From contig SCPB01000016.1 in the NCBI GenBank assembly GCA_005502445.1, positions 1-49,012 of the forward strand: a stretch of 49,012 nt of DNA. Reading direction: 5' to 3'. The translations under genes and the position numbers were made by a program. Shown one piece after another: positions 7,260 through 15,642 of the stretch; the stretch's first letter is position 1, and every line of letters starts with the position of its first letter. A model generated the notes under the pieces. The model saw nothing but the letters and a program-made list of their open reading frames with translations, was not told the DNA's origin and searched no databases. This DNA comes from Microbacteriaceae bacterium X2B. Lineage in GTDB: Bacteria; Actinomycetota; Actinomycetes; Actinomycetales; Microbacteriaceae.

Positions 7260-8225
7260 TCAGGCGGCGGATGCCCTCCGCGCCTCCCACGCCGAAGCCA
7301 CCATCTCGGCGAGGGAGTGGCGCATGCGCCAGCCGAGGTCGCGTGCCGCGAGCTCGCCGCTCGCCACGATGCGCGGGGGGTCCCCGGGCCGGCGGGCCCC
7401 GATCTCGGGGTCGAAGGCGATGCCGGTGACGGAGGCCATCGCATCCATGATCTGGCGCACCGAGACGCCGTCGCCGCTGCCGAGGTTGTACGCGGGCTCG
7501 AGGGGCTCGCCCGCCTCGAGCCGGCGGGCCGCCGCGACGTGGGCGAGCGCGAGGTCGGCGACGTGGAGGTAGTCGCGCACGCATGTGCCGTCGGGCGTCG
7601 GATAGTCGACGCCGTTGATGCACGGCGTGCGGCCCTCGATGAGCGCCTCGAACACGAGCGGGAAGAGATTGTGCGGGCTCGTGTCGTAGAGCTCGGGCGC
7701 GCCGGAGCCGACGACGTTGAAGTAGCGCAGGCTCGTGTGCCGCAGGCCCGCCGCGACCTCCTGGTCGGCGAGCAGCCACTCGCCGATGAGCTTCGACTCG
7801 CCGTAGGGCGACTCAGGGCTCTTCGGGGTGCTCTCGGTGACGAGGTCGACGTCGACGGTGCCGTAGACGGCCGCCGACGACGAGAAGACGCACTGATCGA
7901 CGCCGTGCGCCTGCATCGCCTCGAGCAGGGTCACCATGCCCGTGACGTTCTGCTGGTACGTGTGCAGGGGCCGCTGCACGCTCACGCCCGCGTACTTGAA
8001 GCCGGCGACGTGGATGACGCCCGTGACGCCGTTCTCGGCGATCGTGCGACTCACCGCGTCGGCATCGAGGATGCTCGCCCGCGTGAACGGGACGCCCTCC
8101 GGCACGAAGGCGGCGTGCCCGCTGGAGAGGTCGTCGAGGACGACGGGCTCGAGCCCTTCGTCGAGGAGGGCGCGCACGACGTGCGCGCCGATGTATCCGG
8201 CGCCGCCGGTCACCAGCCAGGTCAT
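7260..8225 (-). CDS. galE: UDP-glucose 4-epimerase
   Basis: A 321-aa extended short-chain dehydrogenase that interconverts UDP-glucose and UDP-galactose. It has the Rossmann motif TGGAGYIG (6-13), the SSSAAVYG serine region and the catalytic Y-x3-K pair (Tyr141, Lys145 in SPYGESK). The later motifs SLRYFNVVGSG, DGTCVRDYLHVADLA and NLGSGDGVSV are typical of GalE. The length is standard. It lies 39 bases after the CWB2 hydrolase gene and upstream of whiB2 on the same strand. A second galE paralogue is at 33701-34663, so this copy may serve housekeeping galactose metabolism (inference). Confidence 0.93.
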   Translation of the reverse strand: MTWLVTGGAGYIGAHVVRALLDEGLEPVVLDDLSSGHAAFVPEGVPFTRASILDADAVSRTIAENGVTGVIHVAGFKYAGVSVQRPLHTYQQNVTGMVTLLEAMQAHGVDQCVFSSSAAVYGTVDVDLVTESTPKSPESPYGESKLIGEWLLADQEVAAGLRHTSLRYFNVVGSGAPELYDTSPHNLFPLVFEALIEGRTPCINGVDYPTPDGTCVRDYLHVADLALAHVAAARRLEAGEPLEPAYNLGSGDGVSVRQIMDAMASVTGIAFDPEIGARRPGDPPRIVASGELAARDLGWRMRHSLAEMVASAWEARRASAA

Positions 8226-8264
8226 GGGGTCAACGGTAGCGGGCGGGCGACAGCACCTGGCTGC

Positions 8265-10442
8265 TCAGTACTTCGTCGCGACCGTCGAGTGGTGCAGCCA
8301 CACCCATTTGCCGTTGTATCCGACGCGGTAGTAGACGCGGCTGCTCGAGTCGGCCACGAGGCGGGTGCCCGCGGGGATCGTTCCGATGCGCGTGCGGCCG
8401 GCGTCGCTGTAGATGGTGGCCGTCGACGTCGTGATGAGATTCGTCGACCCCCATCTGGCAGGGGTGATGGCCGCTCCCGCGAGGTGCTCGTACGCGGTTC
8501 TGGAGAGTCGGGCGATCGCCCAGTTGGCCGCGTTCCGATCGCCCAGGACGGCGATCGAGTACGTGCCGCTGGGGGCTCGGACCACACCGGCATCGCCCTC
8601 GACGAGCCCCGACGTGATCCACAGCTGGCCGGTCTTGTTGCCGAACGTGGTCGCCGACGGCACCCCCGAGGGGATCTTCGACCTCCACAGCTGGTCGGTC
8701 ATCAGCGACGTCAGGAGGGCGGAGGACTGCGGCGTGAGCAGGATTCCCCTCTCGAGCTTCTCGATCAGCAGCGCGAGGTCGTCGGTCGAGCTCTTCTTCG
8801 CCGACTGCCACCTGCCGGTGCCGTCGTACCCGACGTAGAAGGTGTTGCGGAAGCCCGAGAGGTAGAGCTGCCGGTTGATCTCGGTGTTGCCGACGAGGGC
8901 GAGCAGGTCGGCGTGGCAGAGGTTGTCGGAGATCTGGATCATCACTCGGAGGCAGTTGCGCACGCTGATGCCCGACCGGGTGACGGTGTCGAGGCTGAGC
9001 CTGCCCTGATCGACGCGGAAGAGGATGACGTAGGCGGCGAAGAGCTTGATGACGCTCGCCGGCTCCTTGCGCGCCGCGCCGTCGATGGAGACCTGACGGG
9101 CCTGGCCGCCGAACTCGCGGATCGAGATGGAGTATTCGCCGGGCAGCGACGCCGCCTGCGTCGAGAGTTTTCTGACCAGTTCGCGCTCGCTGATCGAGAG
9201 ACCGGCGCACTCCGTGAGGCTCGCGACCCCGCGACCGAGAACACCCTCGCCTCCGAGCAGAGTCACGCGCGAGACCCCGAGCCGCGAGACGACGTCGTAA
9301 CGGATGGACGCGTCGATGCAGGCGGGTGAGACCGAGTACAGCGGAGCCCCCGCCGCGCCCGCCAGCGCCGAGCCCGCGAGAGCGTCCGGGAAGTCTGCTC
9401 CCGATGCCAGGAACGCGCGCGTCGCCGTGGGGAAGAATGCCTTGTCGATCGCGAGGGACGTGCCGAACCGGTCGTCACCGCTGTGACGTGCGGCCGAGAT
9501 GCCCATGCCGCTGAGCGAGGTGGCGATCCCCGCCGACATCACGGCGGTGCCGCCGACGAGGTGCGCCGCCGTCACGCCGAGCGCCGTCAGAAGGTCGCGG
9601 GTCGCTGCGTCGAGGCTCGACGCCGACCCGTCGACGAGGAGCACCGGGATCCGTTTCGACCCGGCCGCGGCGGACGCGGCGAGTGCATCGGGGTAGTCGC
9701 GGCCGGTGGCCAGGATCGCCGTGCTCGCGCTCGTGAAGGCGCCGCCGACAACCCTCCGAGCCGTCTCGTAGCGGTCCGCTCCGGCCTGCCTCTCGACGAC
9801 GAAGCCGCGAGCGGCCAGGTCGACCGTGATCGCCTCGCTCACCGCGGCGTCGCCGCCGACGATGATGACCTTCGCGGGGGCGAGCCGCTCGATCTCGGCG
9901 ACGACGTCGTCGCGCAGCGCATCCTGCGCCGTGAGCAGAAGCGGACCGCCCGCCGCGACCGAGGCCGGCGCGGCCGCGAGTGCGTCGGGGAAGTCGTACC
10001 CGTTGGCGAGGTAGACGACCGGGGCCGTGGCGGGGTAGGCGGCCTGGGCGATCGCGATCGCGGTCACGAACCGATCGGCACCCGCCAGGCGATCGACCGA
10101 GATCGAGCCGACGGCTACGGCTTCCGCTTGCGGCAGCATCGGCGCCGGCTCGGGCTCCGGCTCGGGGTCAGGGACAGGCTCGGCCGTCGGCGCCGGCTCA
10201 GCGGTCGCCGTGGGCTCTGGTGACGGCGTCGGCTCTGCGGTGGGCGCAGCCGTGGGCTCCGGCGACGGCGTCGGCTCCGCGGTCGGCGTCGGCTCCGCGG
10301 TCGGCGTGGGCTCCGCGGTCGGCGTCGGCGCGGGTTCGACGGTGCTCGCGAGAGCGGTCTGCATCGGCAGCATCAGCGCGATGGCTACGGCGCCGGCGAC
10401 GACGGCGATGCGCCTGCGTGCTCGTGTGACTGTGTTCCCCAA
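8265..10442 (-). CDS. Exported CWB2-repeat protein with beta-lactamase-fold serine hydrolase
   Basis: A 725-aa exported mosaic. Order: signal peptide (1-32, cleavage near ALA-S), a Pro/Thr/Ala/Glu spacer with TAEPTP repeats (about 37-100), three cell-wall-binding type 2 repeats (about 118-210, 217-312, 319-411) with hallmarks such as RLAGADRF, FPDALA and GG, then a class A beta-lactamase/PBP-like hydrolase (about 418-655) with SVIK (Ser463, Lys466), SDN (505-507) and KTG (603-605), and a short SH3-like tail (about 665-725). All three catalytic signatures are intact, so it should act on a beta-lactam or a D-Ala peptide or ester bond at the wall. The CWB2 repeats probably bind secondary wall polymer. 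The start is TTG with a GGGGGGA ribosome site 6 bases away. The substrate is unknown; it could be a beta-lactamase, a carboxypeptidase or an esterase. Confidence 0.88.
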   Translation of the reverse strand: MGNTVTRARRRIAVVAGAVAIALMLPMQTALASTVEPAPTPTAEPTPTAEPTPTAEPTPSPEPTAAPTAEPTPSPEPTATAEPAPTAEPVPDPEPEPEPAPMLPQAEAVAVGSISVDRLAGADRFVTAIAIAQAAYPATAPVVYLANGYDFPDALAAAPASVAAGGPLLLTAQDALRDDVVAEIERLAPAKVIIVGGDAAVSEAITVDLAARGFVVERQAGADRYETARRVVGGAFTSASTAILATGRDYPDALAASAAAGSKRIPVLLVDGSASSLDAATRDLLTALGVTAAHLVGGTAVMSAGIATSLSGMGISAARHSGDDRFGTSLAIDKAFFPTATRAFLASGADFPDALAGSALAGAAGAPLYSVSPACIDASIRYDVVSRLGVSRVTLLGGEGVLGRGVASLTECAGLSISERELVRKLSTQAASLPGEYSISIREFGGQARQVSIDGAARKEPASVIKLFAAYVILFRVDQGRLSLDTVTRSGISVRNCLRVMIQISDNLCHADLLALVGNTEINRQLYLSGFRNTFYVGYDGTGRWQSAKKSSTDDLALLIEKLERGILLTPQSSALLTSLMTDQLWRSKIPSGVPSATTFGNKTGQLWITSGLVEGDAGVVRAPSGTYSIAVLGDRNAANWAIARLSRTAYEHLAGAAITPARWGSTNLITTSTATIYSDAGRTRIGTIPAGTRLVADSSSRVYYRVGYNGKWVWLHHSTVATKY
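10146..10334 (-). repeat. Low-complexity Pro-Thr-Ala-Glu coding repeat
   Basis: It encodes the PTAEPT-type spacer. Three near-identical 18-bp units are stacked at 10267-10284, 10285-10302 and 10303-10320 (one mismatch in the third), with degenerate copies either side. It is an in-frame hexapeptide repeat that could vary in copy number. Confidence 0.8.
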
Positions 10443-10483
10443 GACGTTCCCCCCGGTATCCGTCTCGGCAAGGGTACCTCAGG

Positions 10484-11623
10484 TCAGGGCCGATGTCCCG
10501 AGGCGATGAACACGCGGCCGCTGCCGGCGACCCGCACGGCGGGCGCGTCGAGCAGCGCGGCCTCGCCTCGGCCCAGGTCGAACTCGTCGTCGATTCGCAC
10601 GCCGCCGTCGGTGCACAGCGCGATCGCGAGTCCTTCGGTGCGCACCTCCACGGCCTCGGCGAGCGCCGACCCCTCGATGACGGTCAGCACGAAGTCGGGC
10701 ACCTCGGGGCGGAACACCGCGACCCCTTCGGCGGGATGCTCCGGCTCGAGGTACGGCGCCGGCAGAGGCCGGGCGTCGAGCACGCGCATGAGCTCCGGCA
10801 CGTCGATGTGCTTGCCGGTCAGGCCGCCGCGCAGCACGTTGTCGCTCGCCGCCATGAGCTCGATGCCGAGGCCGTCGACGTAGGCGTGGATGTTGCCCGC
10901 CGGCAGGTAGAGCGCCTCTCCGGGCCGCAGCTGCACCGTGTGCATGAGGGTTGAGATCGCGATGCCCGCGTCACCGGGGAAATGCTCGGCGAGCCTGGCG
11001 ACGGTGCCGAGCCATGCTCCGCGCTCGTCACTGTGCGCGGCGGCGTGTTCGCTCAGCGCGGCGACGACGGCATCCACTCCGGGGCCGCGCGTGATGAGCC
11101 ACTCGAACACGCTCGGCAGGGCGTCGTCGTCGGCGAGCCGGTCGATGAGCGGGGCGACTCGCTCGTCGCCGAGCGGGGCGAGGTCGGCCCGCGCCTCCGC
11201 GACGGGGCGGAACCCGCACAGAGCGCGGAACGGGTCGCTCAGCGCATACAGCAGCTCGGGCTTGTGGAAGGCGTCCTTGTAGTTGCGCTCGGGGGCGTCG
11301 ATGGGCACGCCGGCGGCGTTCTCACGCGCGAAGCCGTCTTGCGCCTGTTCCATGGTCGGGTGCGCCTGCAGCGACAGCGGTGTGGATGCGGCGAGCACCT
11401 TGAGAAGGAACGGCAGCCGGCCCCCGGGCGCGTGCGTCGCGGCCCACGCCGCGAGGTCGGGCTCGGGCGCCCCGTCCACGATCCGCGCGGGCGACCCCGG
11501 GTGAGCGCCGAGCCACAGCTCGGCCTCGGGCTCGCCGGAGGGCTCGGTGCCCAGAAGGCCGGCGATCGCGGTCGTCGAGCCCCACGCGTAGGGCCTCGGC
11601 GTGTTGGTGATGCGCACGAACAC
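10484..11623 (-). CDS. manA: Mannose-6-phosphate isomerase, class I
   Basis: A 379-aa cytoplasmic zinc enzyme that interconverts fructose-6-P and mannose-6-P, the entry step to mannose-1-P and so to ManB (gene at 29-1444). Zinc ligands and active-site motifs are visible: LQAHP (Gln86, His88), FHKPELLYAL (Glu123) and YLPAGNIHAYVDG (His246), followed by ELMAASDNVLRGGLT. The length matches the type I cupin family. GTG start with GAGAGG 7 bases upstream. The CWB2 hydrolase gene follows after 41 bases on the same strand, so they may be cotranscribed. It is divergent from the acyl-CoA dehydrogenase gene across a 116-base gap that contains a small CGAGCC/GGCTCG hairpin (11657-11672). Confidence 0.95.
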   Translation of the reverse strand: MFVRITNTPRPYAWGSTTAIAGLLGTEPSGEPEAELWLGAHPGSPARIVDGAPEPDLAAWAATHAPGGRLPFLLKVLAASTPLSLQAHPTMEQAQDGFARENAAGVPIDAPERNYKDAFHKPELLYALSDPFRALCGFRPVAEARADLAPLGDERVAPLIDRLADDDALPSVFEWLITRGPGVDAVVAALSEHAAAHSDERGAWLGTVARLAEHFPGDAGIAISTLMHTVQLRPGEALYLPAGNIHAYVDGLGIELMAASDNVLRGGLTGKHIDVPELMRVLDARPLPAPYLEPEHPAEGVAVFRPEVPDFVLTVIEGSALAEAVEVRTEGLAIALCTDGGVRIDDEFDLGRGEAALLDAPAVRVAGSGRVFIASGHRP

Positions 11624-11739
11624 CGATCAACCTCTCGATTGCAGGGTCACGACAACCGAGCCCGCAGGCTCGTCGTCCTCGTGTAGAACATGGTTCCAAT
11701 CGCGGCGACGCGCGACCGCATCGAATCTAGCCTGGGGTC

Positions 11740-12921
11740 ATGACCGACTTCCCCACCCTCGCCAGCGACTTCCTCGGATTCGAAGCCGAGCTGGCCGACC
11801 ACGAGCGCTCCGCGCTGCTCGCGCTGCGCGAGCACGCCGCGTCGAGCATCAAGCCGCTCGTGACCGAGGCGTGGGAGAAGGCGGAGTTCCCGCACGAGAT
11901 CCTGCCGGGCCTCCACGCGCATCCGATCTTCGGCCAGTCGTGGGCCGAGACCCGCGCGGGCGAGTACTCGGCCCTCTACGGCGGCTGGGTCGCGCTCGAG
12001 CTCGCGCGCGTCGATGCGAGCATCGCCACCTACGTCGGCGTGCAGAACGGCCTCGCGATGGGCTCGATCGGCGTCAACGGCTCGGCCGAGCAGCGAGCAA
12101 CGTGGTTGCCGAAGCTCGCGAGCGGCGAGGTCATCGGGGCGTTCGGCCTCACCGAGCCGCTCTCCGGCAGCGACGCCGCGCAGGGGCTGCGCACGACGGC
12201 GACGCCTGACGGCGAGGGCTGGGTGCTCAACGGTTCCAAGCGCTGGATCGGCAATGCGACCTTCAGCGACATCACGATCATCTGGGCGAAGAGCACGGAG
12301 GACGGCCAGGTGAGGGGCTTCATCGTGCCGACCTCGACCCCCGGCTACACGGCGACGAAGATCGAGCGCAAGCAGAGCCTGCGCATCGTGCAGAACGCCG
12401 ACATCGTGCTGGAGGATGTGCGGCTCGGGCCGGAGCTCAAGCTCGAGAAGGCCAACTCGTTCCGCGACGCCGCCGCCGTGCTGCGCCTGACCCGGGCGGA
12501 TGTCGCGTGGGCCGCCGTCGGGACGGCGATCGGCGCGTACGAGGCCGCCGTCGCCTACACGGCGGAGCGCGTGCAGTTCGGCAAGACGATCGCGCACCAC
12601 CAGCTCGTGCAGGATCTGCTCAGCCGCAGCCTCATGAACATCACCGCCTCGATCGCGCTGTGCACGCGTGTCTCGCGCATGCAGGACGCCGGCACGCAGC
12701 GCGACGAGCACGCCTCGATGGCGAAGGCCTTCAGCACCACCGCGATGCGCGAGACGGTCGCGCTGTGCCGCGAGGCGCTCGGCGGCAACGGCATCGTGCT
12801 CGACTACGACGTCGCGCGGTTCCACGCCGACGCCGAAGCCCTCTACAGCTACGAGGGAACGCGCGAGATGAACAGCCTCATCGTCGGGCGCGCGATCACG
12901 GGGGTCGGCGCCTTCGTCTGA
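11740..12921 (+). CDS. Acyl-CoA dehydrogenase, glutaryl-CoA dehydrogenase type
   Basis: A 393-aa flavoprotein of the acyl-CoA dehydrogenase family. It has the FAD/substrate motifs FGLTEPLSGSDA, LNGSKRWIGNA, RVQFGKTIAHHQLVQ and EALGGNGIVLDY. The catalytic base sits in the C-terminal helix SYEGTREMN (Glu372), the position and context typical of glutaryl-CoA dehydrogenase and its relatives. Oxidation of glutaryl-CoA or a similar short acyl-CoA is the best guess; the precise substrate cannot be assigned. It does not share a pathway with its neighbours. The next gene starts 35 bases on, so it may share a transcript with the membrane proteins downstream. Confidence 0.9.
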   Translation: MTDFPTLASDFLGFEAELADHERSALLALREHAASSIKPLVTEAWEKAEFPHEILPGLHAHPIFGQSWAETRAGEYSALYGGWVALELARVDASIATYVGVQNGLAMGSIGVNGSAEQRATWLPKLASGEVIGAFGLTEPLSGSDAAQGLRTTATPDGEGWVLNGSKRWIGNATFSDITIIWAKSTEDGQVRGFIVPTSTPGYTATKIERKQSLRIVQNADIVLEDVRLGPELKLEKANSFRDAAAVLRLTRADVAWAAVGTAIGAYEAAVAYTAERVQFGKTIAHHQLVQDLLSRSLMNITASIALCTRVSRMQDAGTQRDEHASMAKAFSTTAMRETVALCREALGGNGIVLDYDVARFHADAEALYSYEGTREMNSLIVGRAITGVGAFV

Positions 12922-12956
12922 GCCGCGTCGACCACGGCGCCGGTAGGCTGAGCGGC

Positions 12957-14249
12957 ATGTCCTGGCTCCGCGAGCGCCGCGTCGCGCTCGCCGCCGTGAC
13001 CCTGTTCACGCTCCTCGCCGGCGACTTCTGGCGGTACGCGCTCAGCTGGTACGGCTGGGGCGCGATCGCCGCCCTCCTCGCCGCCTGCTGGATCGCCCTC
13101 GCGGTACGCGAGCGGCTGTCGCTGCGCGGCGTGCCGATCGCGCTGGGCGTCTTCCTCGGCCTCGTCGTGCTGAGCCTCGCGTGGTCGCACTACCCCGCAC
13201 CGACCGCCATCGGCGCGGCGCTCACCGTGCTGACGGCGCTCACCGGCATCACGATGGCCCGCACGCTGACGCTCGCTCAGGTGCTGCGCGCTCTCGGCGT
13301 CGCCCTGCGCTGGATCATCGGCCTCTCGCTCCTCTTCGAGCTGTTCGTGGCGGCGGTCATCCGGCAGCCGGTGCTGCCGTGGTGGACCGACTACGAGGGG
13401 CGGATCCCGCGCGCGTTCTACTGGTCGCGCAACGAGCTGTTCGCCGTGCTCGACGGCGGGCGCATCCAGGGCATCGTCGGCAACGCGAATCTGCTCGGGT
13501 TCGCCGCGCTGCTGGCGATCATCGTCTTCTCGATCCAGCTCGCCGATCGCCGCGTCGGTCAGGCGGCCGGCTACGGCAGGCTCGCGGCGGCCGCGGTCAC
13601 CTACGCCCTGGCGAGCTCGTCGACGATCACCATCGCGGCGGTCGGCGCGATCGTCGCGCTGAGCATTGTGCTCGCCGCGCGGCGGCTCGACGCTCGGGGC
13701 CGCGTGCGCCTGTACGCGGCGAGCGCGGTCGGCCTCGTCACCGTGATCGCTCTCGCCGTCGCCTTCCGCGACGCGGTACTGGGTCTGCTCGGGCGCTCGG
13801 GCGACCTCACCAACCGCGTCGACATCTGGCAGGCGGTCATCGAGCTCGCGGCGCAGCGTCCCGTGCTCGGCTGGGGCTGGGTGAGCTACTGGGCGCCCTG
13901 GGTCGAGCCCTTCGACGGCCTCGCCGTCATCAAGGGAGTCGAGTACCTGCAGGCCCACAGCGCCTGGCTGGATGTCTGGCTGCAGCTCGGCGTCGTCGGC
14001 GTGCTCGCCTTCGCGGCGCTCGTCGTCACGACGGCCGTGCGGTGCGTGCAGTGGGCGGTGGATACCCCGCTCGGCGACATCGTCGACTCGCCCGCCCTGC
14101 GCCTCCTGCCCGTCCTCATCGCCACGGTGCTGATCGTGCAGAGCCTCGCCGAGTCGCGCCTGCTCATCGAGGGCGGGCTGCTGCTGCTGGTCTGGCTCGC
14201 CGTCGCGAGCCGCACCCATGGCCGCTCGCTCGCCGGGATCGGCCGATGA
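12957..14249 (+). CDS. O-antigen ligase/polymerase-like membrane protein (Wzy/WaaL superfamily), copy 1
   Basis: A 430-aa integral membrane protein with about ten hydrophobic segments and the O-antigen ligase (Wzy_C) domain. The family pattern is clear: a long extracytoplasmic loop beginning NRVDIWQAVIELAAQRP and GWGWVSYW, then AHSAWLDVWLQLG with the key histidine. Such proteins join lipid-linked oligosaccharides to a polymer or an acceptor outside the membrane. The ATG at 12957 is preceded by TAGGCTGAGCGG, a weak ribosome site. It ends in an ATGA overlap with a paralogue, so the two are translationally coupled and probably form a functional pair. The partner glycan is not identified. Confidence 0.85.
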   Translation: MSWLRERRVALAAVTLFTLLAGDFWRYALSWYGWGAIAALLAACWIALAVRERLSLRGVPIALGVFLGLVVLSLAWSHYPAPTAIGAALTVLTALTGITMARTLTLAQVLRALGVALRWIIGLSLLFELFVAAVIRQPVLPWWTDYEGRIPRAFYWSRNELFAVLDGGRIQGIVGNANLLGFAALLAIIVFSIQLADRRVGQAAGYGRLAAAAVTYALASSSTITIAAVGAIVALSIVLAARRLDARGRVRLYAASAVGLVTVIALAVAFRDAVLGLLGRSGDLTNRVDIWQAVIELAAQRPVLGWGWVSYWAPWVEPFDGLAVIKGVEYLQAHSAWLDVWLQLGVVGVLAFAALVVTTAVRCVQWAVDTPLGDIVDSPALRLLPVLIATVLIVQSLAESRLLIEGGLLLLVWLAVASRTHGRSLAGIGR

Positions 14250-15517
14250 TCGACCCCGCGCACCCCGGCCTCGATCTCGCCCGCCGGGCGCTCGCCTCGC
14301 CGCGGTTCACGCAGGCGCTCACCGAGGTGACCATCGCCGTCGCGCTGTGCATGCACGCGCTGCGCGCCGTGATCGGCTGGCCGGGGGCGCTCGCGGTGCT
14401 CGCGGCCCTGGTCGTGCTCGCGGGCCTTTCCCTCGCGGGCCAGCCGGAGCGCGTGGAGTGGAGGGGCATCCTGCCCATCTCGCTGCTCGCGCTCGTCGGG
14501 CTCATGGTCGTGAGCATCGTCTGGAGCCAGTACCCGCTCGCCTCGCTCGGCGGCGTCGCCTACTCGCTCGCCTTCGCCTTCCTCGGGCTGTACATCGCGC
14601 TCGTGCGCGACACCATCCAGGTCGTGCGGGGCGTCGGCAACGCTCTGCGGTTCGTGCTGACGGCGTCGTTCGCGCTCGAGATCCTCAGCGGCCTGCTCAT
14701 CGACACCCCGCTGACCTTCCTCGGCATCGCGGGCAACCTCGCGCAGGGCGGCCCCGTGCAGGGCCTCGCCGGCACGCGCAACTACTTCGCCTTCATGGGA
14801 GGCCTCGCCGCGCTGAGCTTCTGGATCGAGTACCGCACCCGCTCGGTGCCGCGCGGCCTGACGGCGTTCTCGCTCGCGCTCGCCGCCGCGACGATCGTCT
14901 TCGCCCGCTCACCCGTCACGGGTCTCGTGCTGGCCGCCGTACTCGTCGCCGGCCTCGTGCTCGTCGTGCTGCGCCGACTCGACGCGGCCCCGCGCCGGGC
15001 GGTGCAGAGCGTGCTGCTGATCTCGGCGGGGGTCGCCGCCCTGCTCGGCTGGCTCCTGCGGCAGCAGCTGCTCGCCCTCGCCGGCGCGACCGCCGATGTG
15101 ACGATCCGCACGAGCGTCTGGGCCGACCTCGAGAGCTTCATCGGCCAGTACCCGATGCAGGGCTGGGGCTGGCTCGGTGCGTGGCAGCGCGACCTCTACC
15201 CCTACCTCGTGGTGCGCGATGCCGTCGGCCGCCAGCCCGCCTCGGCCCTCAACGCCTACGTGGATGTCACGGTGCAGCTCGGATTCATCGGCCTCGGCCT
15301 GCTGCTGGTCGCCCTCGGCCTCGCCTTCGTGCGCTCGTGGCTCGTGGCGACCGAGCGGCGCTCGACCGTGCACGTGTGGCCCGCGCTGACCCTGGTACTG
15401 CTCGCGACGACGAGCATGACCGAGAGCTACCTGCTCGTCGAGGCCGGCTTCATGCTGTTCGTCATCGCCGCGTTCACGGCCGCACGCGAGCGGTCGTGGC
15501 GCGGGCGGCTCGGCTGA
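14246..15517 (+). CDS. O-antigen ligase/polymerase-like membrane protein, copy 2
   Basis: A 423-aa integral membrane protein, visibly a diverged copy of the preceding gene. Matching landmarks are GPVQGLAGTRNYFAF for GRIQGIVGNANLLGF, IRTSVWADLESFIGQYP for NRVDIWQAVIELAAQRP, and QGWGWLGAW for LGWGWVSYW. In the second loop the AHSAWLDV motif of copy 1 is replaced by ALNAYVDVTVQLG, so the histidine usual in ligases is absent here and the biochemical roles may differ. It starts within the stop codon of copy 1 (ATGA). A 125-base gap follows, holding a GGGGAA-x2-TTCCCC dyad (15605-15618), before the phytase-like gene. Confidence 0.83.
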   Translation: MIDPAHPGLDLARRALASPRFTQALTEVTIAVALCMHALRAVIGWPGALAVLAALVVLAGLSLAGQPERVEWRGILPISLLALVGLMVVSIVWSQYPLASLGGVAYSLAFAFLGLYIALVRDTIQVVRGVGNALRFVLTASFALEILSGLLIDTPLTFLGIAGNLAQGGPVQGLAGTRNYFAFMGGLAALSFWIEYRTRSVPRGLTAFSLALAAATIVFARSPVTGLVLAAVLVAGLVLVVLRRLDAAPRRAVQSVLLISAGVAALLGWLLRQQLLALAGATADVTIRTSVWADLESFIGQYPMQGWGWLGAWQRDLYPYLVVRDAVGRQPASALNAYVDVTVQLGFIGLGLLLVALGLAFVRSWLVATERRSTVHVWPALTLVLLATTSMTESYLLVEAGFMLFVIAAFTAARERSWRGRLG

Positions 15518-15642
15518 CACTCGGCGGGCAGAGCTGCGGCGACACGGGCCGCCGACCGTTCATCGGGCGGAAACCGAGGTGTTGCCCGCCAGGAGCACTG
15601 TTGCGGGGAAGGTTCCCCCCATCTGACAGGAGATTCCCCCTC

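Noticed and set aside
10146-10334. Regular repeats resembling a CRISPR array
   Set aside because: Units are 18 bp, in frame and contiguous without spacers, and encode a Pro-Thr linker; no cas genes are nearby.
12849-14219. A 456-codon minus-strand frame rich in Asp, Glu and Arg
   Set aside because: It mirrors the hydrophobic first polymerase-like gene. Antisense of membrane-protein codons gives such charged composition.
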